A DNA stretch of 64,000 nt from Mycobacterium yunnanensis (GCF_025823185.1 NZ_JACKVK010000008.1:187565-251564), one strand, 5' to 3'; shown: positions 52,619-61,596, counted from the first letter of the stretch. Notes: generated from the sequence alone by a model not told the origin. Numbers and translations are program-made.

Positions 52619-53842
52619 ATGTCCGTAGTCCAGTCCAGTGTCGCAGTCGCCGACGGCATCACTCCGCAACCGTCGGACAAGTTCTCCTTCGGCCTGTGGA
52701 CCGTGGGGTGGACGGCGTCGGATCCGTTCGGAGTGGCCACCCGTCCGGAAGTCGACGCGGTCGAAGCGGTCGAGCGACTCGCCGAACTGGGCGCCCACGG
52801 CCTCACCTTTCACGACGACGACCTCTTTCCGTTCGGCTCGACGGACACCGAGCGTCGGCGAGCAGTCGACCGGCTGGTGGCGGCGCTGCAGTCCACCGGG
52901 ATGGTGGTGCCGATGGTGACCACCAACCTGTTCTCCCAGCCCGTGTTCAAGGACGGCGGATTCACCAGCAACGACCGCTCCGTGCGACGCTTCGCGCTGC
53001 GCAAGGTGCTGCGAAACCTCGACTTGGCCGCTGAACTGGGTGCCGAGACGTTCGTCATCTGGGGTGGCCGGGAGGGTAGCGAGTACGACAGCGCCAAGGA
53101 CGTCCAAGCTGCCTTCGAGCGCTATCGCGAGGCGCTGAACCTGTTGTGCCAGTACGTCGTCGACCACGACTACCCCATCCGCTTCGCCATCGAGCCCAAG
53201 CCCAACGAGCCCAGGGGTGACATCCTCCTGCCGACCGTGGGTCACGCGCTGGCGTTCATCGAGTCGCTGGATCACTCCGAGATCGTCGGCGTCAACCCCG
53301 AGACCGGGCACGAACAGATGGCGGGCCTGAACTTCGTGCACGGCATCAGCCAGGCGCTGGACGCCGGCAAGCTGTTCCACATCGACCTCAACGGCCAGCG
53401 CGGCATCAAGTTCGACCAGGATCTCGTCTTCGGCCACGGCGACCTGGCCAACGCCTTCGCGCTCGTCGACCTGCTGGAGAACGGTGGTCCCGGAGGCGGC
53501 CCGAGCTATGCCGGTCCCCGGCACTTCGACTACAAGCCCAGTCGTACCGAGGACGTTTCCGGTGTCTGGTTCTCCGCGGCGGCCAACATGCGGATGTACC
53601 TGTTGCTCAAGCAGCGCGCGGCGGCATTCCGGGCCGATCCCGACGTTGCCGAGGCCATGGACTTGGCGCGGGTCGCGGAGTTGCGCGAGCCCACCCTCGA
53701 CGCAGGCGAGACCTACCGCGACCTGTTGGCCGACCGCTCGGCCATGGAGGACTTCGATGCCCAATCATATTTTGGGGCAAGGGGATCCGGCTTCGTTCGG
53801 CTCAACCAGCTGGCAATCGAGCATCTGCTGGGCGCCCGCTGA
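52619..53842 (+). CDS. xylA: Xylose isomerase
   Basis: Isomerises D-xylose to D-xylulose, also D-glucose to fructose. The 407-residue product is of the actinobacterial group I type, with [17 protein letters not shown], catalytic His65 and Asp68 in THFHDDD-like [35 protein letters not shown] and [10 protein letters not shown]. The ATG follows AGGAGGCGG. No xylulokinase gene is adjacent, so the next step must be encoded elsewhere. It is divergent from the ROK regulator. Confidence 0.97.
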   Translation: MSVVQSSVAVADGITPQPSDKFSFGLWTVGWTASDPFGVATRPEVDAVEAVERLAELGAHGLTFHDDDLFPFGSTDTERRRAVDRLVAALQSTGMVVPMVTTNLFSQPVFKDGGFTSNDRSVRRFALRKVLRNLDLAAELGAETFVIWGGREGSEYDSAKDVQAAFERYREALNLLCQYVVDHDYPIRFAIEPKPNEPRGDILLPTVGHALAFIESLDHSEIVGVNPETGHEQMAGLNFVHGISQALDAGKLFHIDLNGQRGIKFDQDLVFGHGDLANAFALVDLLENGGPGGGPSYAGPRHFDYKPSRTEDVSGVWFSAAANMRMYLLLKQRAAAFRADPDVAEAMDLARVAELREPTLDAGETYRDLLADRSAMEDFDAQSYFGARGSGFVRLNQLAIEHLLGAR

Positions 53843-53866
53843 ACTGCCGAAACGGCAGGCGCTAGA

Positions 53867-53910
53867 CGTGATACACGTCACGCTATATGTTGTCGGCAAG
53901 AACAAATCTA
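53867..53910. promoter_or_regulatory. Composite regulatory element upstream of xylF (copy B)
   Basis: CGTGATACACGTCACG (53867-53882) fits the mycobacterial CRP consensus GTGA-N6-TCAC exactly. It directly abuts a 28-bp block (53883-53910) that starts CTATATGTT and ends AACAAATCTA, the partner of the copy at 52560-52587. The element ends 17 bp before the xylF start. Joint control by cAMP-CRP and a ROK repressor is proposed. Confidence 0.8.
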
Positions 53911-53927
53911 GATGTGGGGAGCATTCC

Positions 53928-55019
53928 ATGAACCGTGTGCCATCAATGGTGTTTGCCGTAGTCGTCGGTGCCGGGCTGGTGTTGTCCGGCTGCAGCAGCA
54001 GCGGGAGCGGCGGCAACTCCGGCGGGGGCGGTGGTGGTGATGCCAAGGCTCAGGGCAAGATCGGCGTGATCCTGCCCGACACCAAGTCGTCGGTGCGCTG
54101 GGAATCCAAGGACCGGCCCGCGCTCGAAGAGGCCTTCAAGGCCGCCGGCGTGCCCTACACGATCCAAAATGCCGAGGGATCGGCGGACAACATGGCCACC
54201 ATCGCCGACGGCATGATCGCCGACGGGGTCACCGTGCTGGCCATCGTCAACCTCGACTCGGACAGCGGAGCCTCGATCCAGCAGAAGGCGGCCAGCCAGG
54301 GCGTCAAGACCATCGACTACGACCGGCTGACCCTCGGCGGTTCGGCGGACGTCTACGTCTCGTTCGACAACAACACAGTCGGCCAGCTGCAGGGCCAGGG
54401 TCTGGTCGACTGCCTGGCGGGCAAGCCGTCGAACGTGGTGTTCCTCAACGGGTCTCCCACCGACAACAACGCCACGCTCTTCACCGCCGGTGCGCATTCC
54501 GTGGTCGACAAGACCCCGACCGTGAAGATCGTCGGTGAACAGTCGGTTCCCGATTGGGACAACGACAAGGCCGTCAGCATCTTCGAGCAGATGAACACCG
54601 CCGCCGACGGCCGGATCGACGGCGTCTACGCCGCCAACGACGGACTCGCGGGTTCGGTCATCTCGATCCTGGAGAAGAACGGCCGCGCCGGGCAGGTGCC
54701 GGTCACCGGTCAGGATGCCACGGTCGAAGGTCTGCAGAACGTGCTCGCGGGCACCCAGTGCATGACCGTCTACAAGTCGGCGAAGGAAGAAGCCGGCGCC
54801 TTGGCCAAGGCCGCCATCGCGCTGGTCAAGGGTGAGTCGGTCGACGCACCAGGAAAGTCCCGCGACGACAAGGGCAACCGCGACGTTCCCTCGGTGCTGC
54901 TGACCCCGAAGTCGATCACCAAGACCAACGTCGACGTGGTGCTGTCCGACGGTGGCCAGTCCAAGGACGAGGTGTGCGCCGGTCAGTTCGCAGCCATGTG
55001 CAGCGCGGCGGGGCTCTGA
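53928..55019 (+). CDS. xylF: Xylose-type ABC transporter substrate-binding lipoprotein
   Basis: A 363-residue periplasmic-binding-protein-1 fold lipoprotein with signal VFAVVVGAGLVLSGCSS (anchor Cys22), a Gly/Ser linker, then KIGVILPDTKSSVRWESKD. YAANDGLAGSVISIL and PVTGQDATVEGLQNVLAG are close to XylF. It delivers xylose or a related pentose to the XylH permease. The ATG follows GGGGAG by 6 bp, just after the composite regulatory element. It starts the xylF-xylG-xylH operon. Confidence 0.93.
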   Translation: MNRVPSMVFAVVVGAGLVLSGCSSSGSGGNSGGGGGGDAKAQGKIGVILPDTKSSVRWESKDRPALEEAFKAAGVPYTIQNAEGSADNMATIADGMIADGVTVLAIVNLDSDSGASIQQKAASQGVKTIDYDRLTLGGSADVYVSFDNNTVGQLQGQGLVDCLAGKPSNVVFLNGSPTDNNATLFTAGAHSVVDKTPTVKIVGEQSVPDWDNDKAVSIFEQMNTAADGRIDGVYAANDGLAGSVISILEKNGRAGQVPVTGQDATVEGLQNVLAGTQCMTVYKSAKEEAGALAKAAIALVKGESVDAPGKSRDDKGNRDVPSVLLTPKSITKTNVDVVLSDGGQSKDEVCAGQFAAMCSAAGL

Positions 55020-55026
55020 CCGGCCG

Positions 55027-55812
55027 ATGACCGACCAGGTGGCGCCAATCCTCGAACTGCGAGGAGTCAACAAGAGTTTCGGCATGGTGCACGTCCTTCG
55101 CGACGTCGACTTCGCCGTCTACCCCGGTGAGGTGACGGCGCTGGTCGGGGACAACGGGGCAGGCAAGTCGACGTTGGTGAAGGCGATCGCCGGAATCCAC
55201 CCGATCGACGCCGGCGAGTACCTGTTCGAGGGCAAGCCGGTGACGGTGCACGGCCCCAACGACGTCGCCGCCCTCGGCGTCGAGGTCGTCTATCAGGACC
55301 TCGCACTGTGCGAGAACCTGGACATCGTCTCGAACATGTTCCTGGGCCGGGAGATCCGGCGGCGGGGCGTGCTCGACGAGGCGCGCATGGAGACGATGGC
55401 CCGCCAAGCGCTGGCATCGCTGTCGGTGCGCACGGTCAAGTCCGTGCGTCAGACCGTCTCCAGCCTGTCCGGCGGGCAGCGGCAGACCGTCGCGATCGCC
55501 AAGTGCGTGCTGTGGAACTCCAAGGTGGTACTGCTCGACGAGCCGACGGCGGCTCTTGGCGTGGCGCAGACGCGTCAGGTCATCGACCTGGTGCGGCGCC
55601 TGGCCGACCAGGGCCTGGGCGTCGTCCTCATCTCGCACAACATGATGGACGTCTTCGAGGTGGCCGACCGCATCTGCGCGCTGTACCTGGGTCGGGTGGC
55701 GGCCGAGGTCAAGACCGCCGAGACCACCCGCGGTCAGGTGGTCGAGCTGATCACCTCCGGCCATTCCGGCAGCCTCGGCCTGACCCCGGCCGACGCCGCC
55801 CAGTCGACGTGA
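55027..55812 (+). CDS. xylG: Sugar ABC transporter ATP-binding protein (single domain)
   Basis: A 261-residue ATPase with Walker A GDNGAGKST near residue 38, signature LSGGQRQ, Walker B VVLLDEPTAALG and a normal H-loop LISHN. It is about half the length of E. coli XylG, which has two fused ATPase domains; a homodimer would supply both sites. It starts 7 bp after xylF and ends 11 bp before xylH. Confidence 0.93.
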   Translation: MTDQVAPILELRGVNKSFGMVHVLRDVDFAVYPGEVTALVGDNGAGKSTLVKAIAGIHPIDAGEYLFEGKPVTVHGPNDVAALGVEVVYQDLALCENLDIVSNMFLGREIRRRGVLDEARMETMARQALASLSVRTVKSVRQTVSSLSGGQRQTVAIAKCVLWNSKVVLLDEPTAALGVAQTRQVIDLVRRLADQGLGVVLISHNMMDVFEVADRICALYLGRVAAEVKTAETTRGQVVELITSGHSGSLGLTPADAAQST

Positions 55813-55823
55813 AGGAACGCGAC

Positions 55824-57089
55824 ATGACCACCACCAAGCCCGAACTCGACGACGCCGCCTTCGCGGTCGACAGTCACTCGGACGCCACGTTCGCCGATGC
55901 GGCCCGCAGCTACTGGGCGAGGGTGCGCGGCGGCGACATGGGATCGCTGCCCGCGATTTTGGGCCTCGTCGTGCTCTTCGCCGTCTTCGGGCTGGCCAAC
56001 GAACGCTTCCTCTCGGCGCTGAACCTGGCCAACCTGGTCACCCAGGCCGGGTCGATCTGCGTACTCGCGATGGGTCTCGTATTCGTGCTGCTGCTCGGCG
56101 ACATCGACCTGTCCGCCGGTGTGGCGGGCGGCGTGTCGGCGTGCGTGATGGCGCTGACGATGACCGGCCAGGGTTGGCCGTGGTGGGCCGGCGTGCTGGG
56201 CGGTGTGCTCTGTGGCGCCGTCATCGGCCTGGCGATCGGGCTGCTGCGGGCCAAGTTGGGCATCCCGTCGTTCGTCGTGACGCTGGCGTTCTTCCTCGGT
56301 CTGCAGGGCGTGACGCTCAAGCTGATCGGTGAGGGCGGCTCGGTCCGGGTCGACGATCCCGTGATCCGCGGGATCACGATCGGCAATCTGCCGGTGGCCG
56401 TGGGGTGGGCGTGTGCGCTTCTGGTCGTCGTGGCCTTCGCCGCGTTCGAACTGGTCAAGCACCGCGGCAAGGTCGCGGCCGGATTGCACCACGCCCCACT
56501 GGGGGTCGTGATCGGCCGCATCGTCGGCGTCGCCGCGGTGACGCTGGGCGTGACCTTCCTGCTGAGCCTCAACCGCAGCGTGAACCCCCGGATCGAAATC
56601 CGTGGCATCCCCTACGTGCTGCCGCTGGTGGTCGTGCTGCTCATCGTTCTGACCTTCGTCTTGACTCGAACCCGCTACGGCCGGCACCTCTACGCCGTCG
56701 GCGGGAGTGCCGAGGCGGCCCGGCGCGCCGGCATCGACGTCGACCGGATCCGCATCTCGGTGTTCGTGATCGGCTCGTCGCTCGCGGCCGTCAGTGGGAT
56801 CATCGCGGCGTCCTACGGCGGCAAGGTGTCCGCGTCCTCGGGGGCGGGCAACGTGCTGCTGTACGCGGTCGGCGCGGCGGTGATCGGCGGCACCAGCCTC
56901 TTCGGCGGCAAGGGGCGGGCGGTCGACGCGGTCATCGGTGGCGTGGTCGTCGCCACGATCGCCAACGGCCTTGGCCTGCTGAACCAGTCGTCCTACATCA
57001 ACTTTCTGGTCACCGGTGGAGTGCTGCTGCTCGCGGCCAGCGTCGACGCCATCTCGCGACGCCGTCGGTCGGCGACGGGCCTGGGCTGA
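55824..57089 (+). CDS. xylH: Sugar ABC transporter permease
   Basis: A 421-residue permease of the BPD_transp_2 type with about ten transmembrane helices. LGDIDLSAGVAGGVSAC, GIPSFVVTLAFFLGLQG and the EAA-like AVGGSAEAARRAGIDVDRI are characteristic of XylH. The first 45 residues are hydrophilic and acidic. An AAGGAA lies 6 bp before the ATG. It forms the channel for the XylF/XylG pair and ends 9 bp from the convergent cupin gene. Confidence 0.93.
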   Translation: MTTTKPELDDAAFAVDSHSDATFADAARSYWARVRGGDMGSLPAILGLVVLFAVFGLANERFLSALNLANLVTQAGSICVLAMGLVFVLLLGDIDLSAGVAGGVSACVMALTMTGQGWPWWAGVLGGVLCGAVIGLAIGLLRAKLGIPSFVVTLAFFLGLQGVTLKLIGEGGSVRVDDPVIRGITIGNLPVAVGWACALLVVVAFAAFELVKHRGKVAAGLHHAPLGVVIGRIVGVAAVTLGVTFLLSLNRSVNPRIEIRGIPYVLPLVVVLLIVLTFVLTRTRYGRHLYAVGGSAEAARRAGIDVDRIRISVFVIGSSLAAVSGIIAASYGGKVSASSGAGNVLLYAVGAAVIGGTSLFGGKGRAVDAVIGGVVVATIANGLGLLNQSSYINFLVTGGVLLLAASVDAISRRRRSATGLG

Positions 57090-57098
57090 CCCGGCCGC

Positions 57099-57434
57099 TC
57101 AGAAGATGGAGTAGACCTTCCGCACGGTCTCGTGGATGTCCCACGTGCCGGTCCAGCCCTTCGGGAACACGGCGACGTCGCCGGGTCCGATGTCGTCCGC
57201 CTCGCCACCGTCGGGGGTCACCGTCATGCGGCCCGCCACGAGATAGATCACCTCGTGGGTTTCCAGCGTCCACCGGGACGGGCCCGGAGCGCACTGCCAG
57301 ATGCCGGCCGACGAGTCACCGTCGACCCACACCTCCAGTCCGTGGGTGGCCATCGGGGCACCGGTGGCCTCGTCGAGCGGCCCCCAGTCCTCGAGTTCGG
57401 CGTCGGCGGCGTCGAGGAGCAGGCTGGTGATCAC
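57099..57434 (-). CDS. Small cupin protein (DUF861 type)
   Basis: A 111-residue single-domain cupin: THEVIYLVAGRMTVTPDGGE and DIGPGDVAVFPKGWTGTWDI are the two beta-barrel motifs. This subgroup includes the ureidoglycine aminohydrolase-related cupins and many proteins encoded beside amine-catabolic genes. Its GTG overlaps the stop of the FAD oxidoreductase upstream, so both are made from one transcript. Metal ligands are incomplete (one His and one Glu visible), so catalysis is uncertain. Confidence 0.85.
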   Translation of the reverse strand: MITSLLLDAADAELEDWGPLDEATGAPMATHGLEVWVDGDSSAGIWQCAPGPSRWTLETHEVIYLVAGRMTVTPDGGEADDIGPGDVAVFPKGWTGTWDIHETVRKVYSIF

Positions 57435-58633
57435 GGAGCGGCCCTTTCGGGGAACGGGAGCGAAATTGGTTCGGGTTCGGCGCGGCTGTTGCCCTCGGCG
57501 TCGAACCGGTCCAGTCCGAGGTCGGTGAGGTCGAGCCAGTCGCACCGGCCAGTCGTCGTCAGGTCGGCGGCCACCTGTGACACCGCGGGGCCCCACATCA
57601 TGCCGTGCCCGGCGGCGCTCGCCACGACCGTGCCCTCGACCGGACCGTCGTCTGTGAGCAACGGACCGAGGATCGGCAGGTGGTCGGGGGTGTAGTCGAT
57701 GGTCGCCGCCCACGACCGTCGAAGTCCGAGGCCTCTTACCGCCGGGAAGAGGTGCTCCATTCGGTCGCGGGCCTTGCGGTAGTAGAGCGTGTCGAAGTCG
57801 ACTGCAGTGCCGGGAGTTTCGTCGGGGTTGCTCATGCCCCACAACACGCCGCCAGCCTCGCCTGGTCGCCAGTAGATGCCGGAGGTGACGTCGAAGACCA
57901 TGGGCAACGAGTGAACGTCGACGGTGGGTGGTGCGGCGGTGACGACGACCTGATGCCGTGCGCCGCCGGCATGGATGCGGCCGCCGGCCGTGCTGCCCAC
58001 CGCGGCCAGTTTGGGCCCTCCGGTCAGCACGACGCGGCCGGTGTCGACCGGCCCGCCGGTGGTGTCGACGCCGATCACTCGGCCGTGGGCGGTGCGCAGA
58101 CCGGTGAACGCGCAGTGCTCGCGGACCTCGACCCCGCGCGCCACCAACGCTGCGGTGTAGGCGAGCACGTTGCGTGGCGCGTCGACGTAACCGTCTCCCG
58201 GGGCGTAGGAGGCGCCCATGCTCACCCCGGGCGCCAGTCCCGTGGCGCGGGCGTCGAGCTCCTCGCTCGACAGCCACTCAACGGTGAGGCCAAGGCGCTG
58301 CTGCAGGGCAATGCGGGAATGAGCTTGCTGCACTTCGGCTTCGGTGAACGCCGGCATGAGGTAGCCCTGAGCGACGAATCCGCAGTCCAGCGGAAAGCGA
58401 TCACCGCTGGCGGCGTAGAACTCCTGGGCGCGCAGACCGAGCACGATGGCGGTCTCGGTGCCGCCCTGGGCGCGGACCATGCCCGCGGCGCGGCTGCTGG
58501 CGCCGTCGCCGAGCGTGGCCGCTTCCAGCAAGACGACCTTGCCCGCGCCGGATTCGGCGAGCAGGACCGCCGTCCACGCGCCGACGGTGCCGCCACCGAC
58601 CACCACCACGTTAGCCTGGGTGGAACTAGTCAT
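57431..58633 (-). CDS. FAD-dependent amine/amino-acid oxidoreductase (DAO family)
   Basis: A 400-residue flavoprotein of the DAO family (sarcosine, glycine and D-amino acid oxidases). VVVVGGGTVGAWTAVLLAES is the FAD motif, and ASSRAAGMVRAQGG and DYTPDHLPILGPL follow. It probably oxidises an amine or N-methyl group. The ATG at 58633 is used; one at 58651 would lie 1 bp from operator copy 3. No ribosome-binding site is clear for either. It is divergent from the acyl-CoA dehydrogenase gene and coupled to the cupin gene. Confidence 0.9.
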   Translation of the reverse strand: MTSSTQANVVVVGGGTVGAWTAVLLAESGAGKVVLLEAATLGDGASSRAAGMVRAQGGTETAIVLGLRAQEFYAASGDRFPLDCGFVAQGYLMPAFTEAEVQQAHSRIALQQRLGLTVEWLSSEELDARATGLAPGVSMGASYAPGDGYVDAPRNVLAYTAALVARGVEVREHCAFTGLRTAHGRVIGVDTTGGPVDTGRVVLTGGPKLAAVGSTAGGRIHAGGARHQVVVTAAPPTVDVHSLPMVFDVTSGIYWRPGEAGGVLWGMSNPDETPGTAVDFDTLYYRKARDRMEHLFPAVRGLGLRRSWAATIDYTPDHLPILGPLLTDDGPVEGTVVASAAGHGMMWGPAVSQVAADLTTTGRCDWLDLTDLGLDRFDAEGNSRAEPEPISLPFPERAAP

Positions 58634-58652
58634 AGCACTGAACGCTGACATA

Positions 58653-58668
58653 GACTGAACGCTCAGTC
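58653..58668. promoter_or_regulatory. TetR-type operator, copy 3
   Basis: GACTGAACGCTCAGTC, perfect 6-bp arms and a 4-bp spacer, differs from copy 1 only at one spacer base; the flanking TA and AA also match. It lies between the DAO-family gene and the acyl-CoA dehydrogenase gene, 17 bp before the latter's ATG. Confidence 0.8.
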
Positions 58669-58685
58669 AAGAGCGAGGAGCGCGA

Positions 58686-59885
58686 ATGTACGGGCTATCG
58701 GAGGCGGACCGACGCATCCGGGACACGGCGCACGACTTCGTCGACTCGCTGATCCCGCTCGAGCTCGAGGCCGAGATGGCTGGTGGTCAGCTCCCGAAGG
58801 AGGTGACCGCCGAACACCACTCCAGGGCAATCGATTTGGGACTGTTGGCCACCAACATGCCGACCTCGGTTGGTGGCCGGGGGTGTACCGCGCTGCAACA
58901 GGTGCTGGTGCAGGAGCAGTGCGGTCGCGCGACCAACGGGCTCGGTTGGGTGATGGCCACGCCACCGCAGTGGTGGGTCGACGTCGCCACCGATTACCAA
59001 CGTGAGCGGTGGCTGCTGCCCGCGGTGCGCGGGGAGAAGCACGAGGCCTACGCGATCACCGAGGAGTTCGCCGGCTCGGACGTCTCCGCGCTGGCGACCA
59101 CCGCACGCCGGGACGGGGACGAGTACGTGATCGACGGCGTCAAGTGGCATGTCACGTCCTACAACCTGGCCGACTACTGCTTCGTGCAGGCAGTGCTGGT
59201 CGGAGGAGAGTTCGAAGGTCGGCACGTGCTACTGATCGTCGACCTGCCGTGGCCGGGCGTCGAAGTGGTTCGTACGCCTCACTATTCACATCACATCGCC
59301 GACGAGCACCCGATCGTGGCCTTCACCGGGGTTCGGGTGCCGGTGGAGAACCTCGTCGGCGCCGAGGGGGAGGGCATGACCTTCACCCAGGACTGGTTCC
59401 GATTCGAGCGGCTGATGGTCGCGGCCCGATGCGTCGGAGCCGCCCAGCGCCTCGTCGACGACGTGACGGCGTTCGCCAGGGAACGGGTCGTCGACGGCAA
59501 GCCGCTCGGCGAGCACCAACTGGTGGCGGGCATGCTGGCCGACTGCGCGACCGAACTGTTCGCCGCGCGCACCATGCTCTACGAGGTGGCCCGGTCGATC
59601 GACGGTGGCGCTGACCGGAAGACGTTGCACGCGCAGGCCTCCATGGCCAAGCTCTACTGTTCGGAGATGGCCGGCCGGGTCGCCGACCGCAGCGTCCAAA
59701 TCTTCGGCGGACGGGGCTACATGCGCGAGAACGTCGCCGAGCGAATGTACCGGGAGTTGCGCGTCGAGCGGATCTGGGAGGGCGCCAGCGAGATTCAACG
59801 CCTCATCGTGGCCCGTCAGTTGATGAACCGTGGGCCGTCAGCGGTGTTGGAGGGTCGTCAGCAGGGGTCACCTGGCGGCGTGTAG
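58686..59885 (+). CDS. Acyl-CoA dehydrogenase
   Basis: A 399-residue FAD enzyme that would desaturate an acyl-CoA. AYAITEEFAGSDVSAL is the first flavin-binding signature, DRSVQIFGGRGYMREN the second, and RIWEGASEIQRLI carries a glutamate in the usual catalytic-base region. GAGGAG precedes the ATG. Regulated with amine-catabolic genes, it suggests the pathway passes through a CoA ester, fitting the ADP-forming synthetase-like gene in the same regulon. Its end overlaps the next gene by 28 bp on the opposite strand. Confidence 0.92.
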   Translation: MYGLSEADRRIRDTAHDFVDSLIPLELEAEMAGGQLPKEVTAEHHSRAIDLGLLATNMPTSVGGRGCTALQQVLVQEQCGRATNGLGWVMATPPQWWVDVATDYQRERWLLPAVRGEKHEAYAITEEFAGSDVSALATTARRDGDEYVIDGVKWHVTSYNLADYCFVQAVLVGGEFEGRHVLLIVDLPWPGVEVVRTPHYSHHIADEHPIVAFTGVRVPVENLVGAEGEGMTFTQDWFRFERLMVAARCVGAAQRLVDDVTAFARERVVDGKPLGEHQLVAGMLADCATELFAARTMLYEVARSIDGGADRKTLHAQASMAKLYCSEMAGRVADRSVQIFGGRGYMRENVAERMYRELRVERIWEGASEIQRLIVARQLMNRGPSAVLEGRQQGSPGGV

Positions 59886-60118
59886 TACGGCACGCCTTCC
59901 ACGGTGTAGCAGGGCACCTCACCCCAGACGTACGGGGTGTCCGAGGACGCGATGGCCACGCCGCGTGCCACGTCGCCTGCGACGTTGGTGCATCCGCCCA
60001 CCGACACGTGCCGTCCACCGGCCCCCGCACAAATGTCGGCCTGTGCCGCCGGGGCCACCGCGAACGGTAGGGCTCCCATGGCGGCCGACGTCAACAGCAC
60101 CGCTGCCATCTTCTTCAT
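59858..60118 (-). CDS. Small secreted protein
   Basis: An 86-residue mycobacterial-type exported protein. The signal peptide KKMAAVLLTSAAMGALPFAV ends near AQA, giving a mature part of about 60 residues with four Cys (ICAGAGG, GGCTNV, EVPCYT, GDPC) that probably form two disulfides. The ATG at 60118 is preferred because the signal peptide begins there. Function is unknown. Confidence 0.75.
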   Translation of the reverse strand: MKKMAAVLLTSAAMGALPFAVAPAAQADICAGAGGRHVSVGGCTNVAGDVARGVAIASSDTPYVWGEVPCYTVEGVPYYTPPGDPC

Positions 60119-60131
60119 CTCGTCTGTCCCC

Positions 60132-61457
60132 TCACTTGGCCGACTCGCCGTCATTGTCACGCACGTCAATCCGTGCGGCGGGGGTTTCGACGATTCTGCG
60201 GGAGTCGTCGTCCTCGGCCCTGGCCGTGCGCAACCCCAGCAACCGCATTCCGTGATAGACGACGAGTGCGGCGATCGAGCCCAGCGAGATCCCGGTGAAG
60301 ATCAACGAGCCTGGCTGCCACGTGAAGTCGGCGATTCCGATGATCAGCGGGATGGCTGCCGTCATCTGGTTGATCGGCAACCCGAAGTCGACGTGGTTGG
60401 TCAGCCAGATGCGGATGCCGAGGACACCCACGAGTCCGTAGAGGACGATCGTCGCCCCGCCGAGCACGCCGGGCGGGATCGCGGAGATGGCCGCACCGAC
60501 CTTGGGGCACATCGCCAAGACGATCGCGACGATCGCGGCAATCCAATAGGCCGCCGTCGAGTACACCCGGGTTGCGGCCATCACACCGATGTTCTCGGCG
60601 TAAGTCGTGGTGGCCGAACCGCCGCCGAATCCCGCGAGCGTGGTGGCGACACCGTCGGCGGCGATCGCCCGGCCCATCACCGGGTTGGTGTCGGTCTCGG
60701 TCATCTGGCCCACCGACTTGACGTGTCCGATGTTCTCGGCGATCAACGCGATGACGGCGGGCAGGAACAGCGGAAGCACCGACAGGTTGAAGGTCGGCGC
60801 CTGAAAGTCCGGCAGGCCGATCCACGGCGCAGCGGCGATCGCCGACGTGTCCACGTGCCCCAGGGCCAGGGCCACCAGATAGCCGACCAGGACCGCGAGG
60901 AAGATCGCGAGCCGGCCGATGATGCCGCGGAAGAAGGCCAGGATCGCCACGAGCAGCACCAGCGTGACCAGACCGTCGACGGGGCCCTTCTCGAAGTTGT
61001 TCTTCGCAGCGGGTGCGAGGTTGAAGCCGATCAGCGCGACGATCGCACCCGTCACCACCGGCGGTAGCGTCGCCTCGAGCCACCCGGTGCCCACGACGTG
61101 GACGATGCCGCCGACGACGATCAACAGCACGCCGACGGCGACCAAGCCGCCCAGCGCGCTGCCGGCGCCGTGGGACGCCACTGCCGCGGTCACCGGTGCG
61201 ATGACCGAGAAGCTCGAGCCCAGATAGCTGGGCAGTCGGTTGCCGGTGATGATCAGGAACAGCACCGTGCCGATCCCGGAGAACAGCAGCGTGGTGGCGG
61301 GCGGGAACCCGGTGAGCACCGGAACCAGGAACGTGGCGCCGAACATCGCCACGACGTGCTGCGCGCCGATGCCGATGGTCCGCGGCCAGCTCAGTCGCTC
61401 GTCCGGCGCGACGACGAAGGCGTCGGATGGGACGGGTTTCCAGCCAAGTGAGATCAC
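60132..61457 (-). CDS. Uracil-xanthine permease (NCS2 family)
   Basis: A 441-residue nucleobase:proton symporter with about 14 transmembrane segments. Diagnostic blocks are QHVVAMFGATFLVP near residue 33, LIAENIGHVKSVGQMTETD with the substrate-binding Glu, and FGGGSATTTYAENIG. The pattern is closest to the UraA (uracil) branch, so uracil uptake is most likely. The small secreted protein gene follows 13 bp after its stop on the same strand. Confidence 0.92.
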   Translation of the reverse strand: MISLGWKPVPSDAFVVAPDERLSWPRTIGIGAQHVVAMFGATFLVPVLTGFPPATTLLFSGIGTVLFLIITGNRLPSYLGSSFSVIAPVTAAVASHGAGSALGGLVAVGVLLIVVGGIVHVVGTGWLEATLPPVVTGAIVALIGFNLAPAAKNNFEKGPVDGLVTLVLLVAILAFFRGIIGRLAIFLAVLVGYLVALALGHVDTSAIAAAPWIGLPDFQAPTFNLSVLPLFLPAVIALIAENIGHVKSVGQMTETDTNPVMGRAIAADGVATTLAGFGGGSATTTYAENIGVMAATRVYSTAAYWIAAIVAIVLAMCPKVGAAISAIPPGVLGGATIVLYGLVGVLGIRIWLTNHVDFGLPINQMTAAIPLIIGIADFTWQPGSLIFTGISLGSIAALVVYHGMRLLGLRTARAEDDDSRRIVETPAARIDVRDNDGESAK

Positions 61458-61535
61458 GGTTGTCGACTACACACCATCGGCGGTCCGCGCGCGACTCATC
61501 CGCCGAACCGGCGGCGGCTAGGCCTGACGGCGCGT

Positions 61536-61596
61536 GCCGAGTGTGAACGCGTCTTCGAGCTTTCGGCCGTTCTTCGCCGACGACTTCACACTCGGC
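61536..61596. terminator. Imperfect hairpin at the 3' end of the APC permease gene
   Basis: The 18-bp arms at 61536-61553 and 61579-61596 match at 16 positions, including a perfect GCCGAGTGTGAA/TTCACACTCGGC block, around a 25-base loop. The distal arm overlaps the stop codon of the APC permease gene. It is a plausible terminator for that gene; the long palindrome may also be a repeat unit. Confidence 0.6.
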
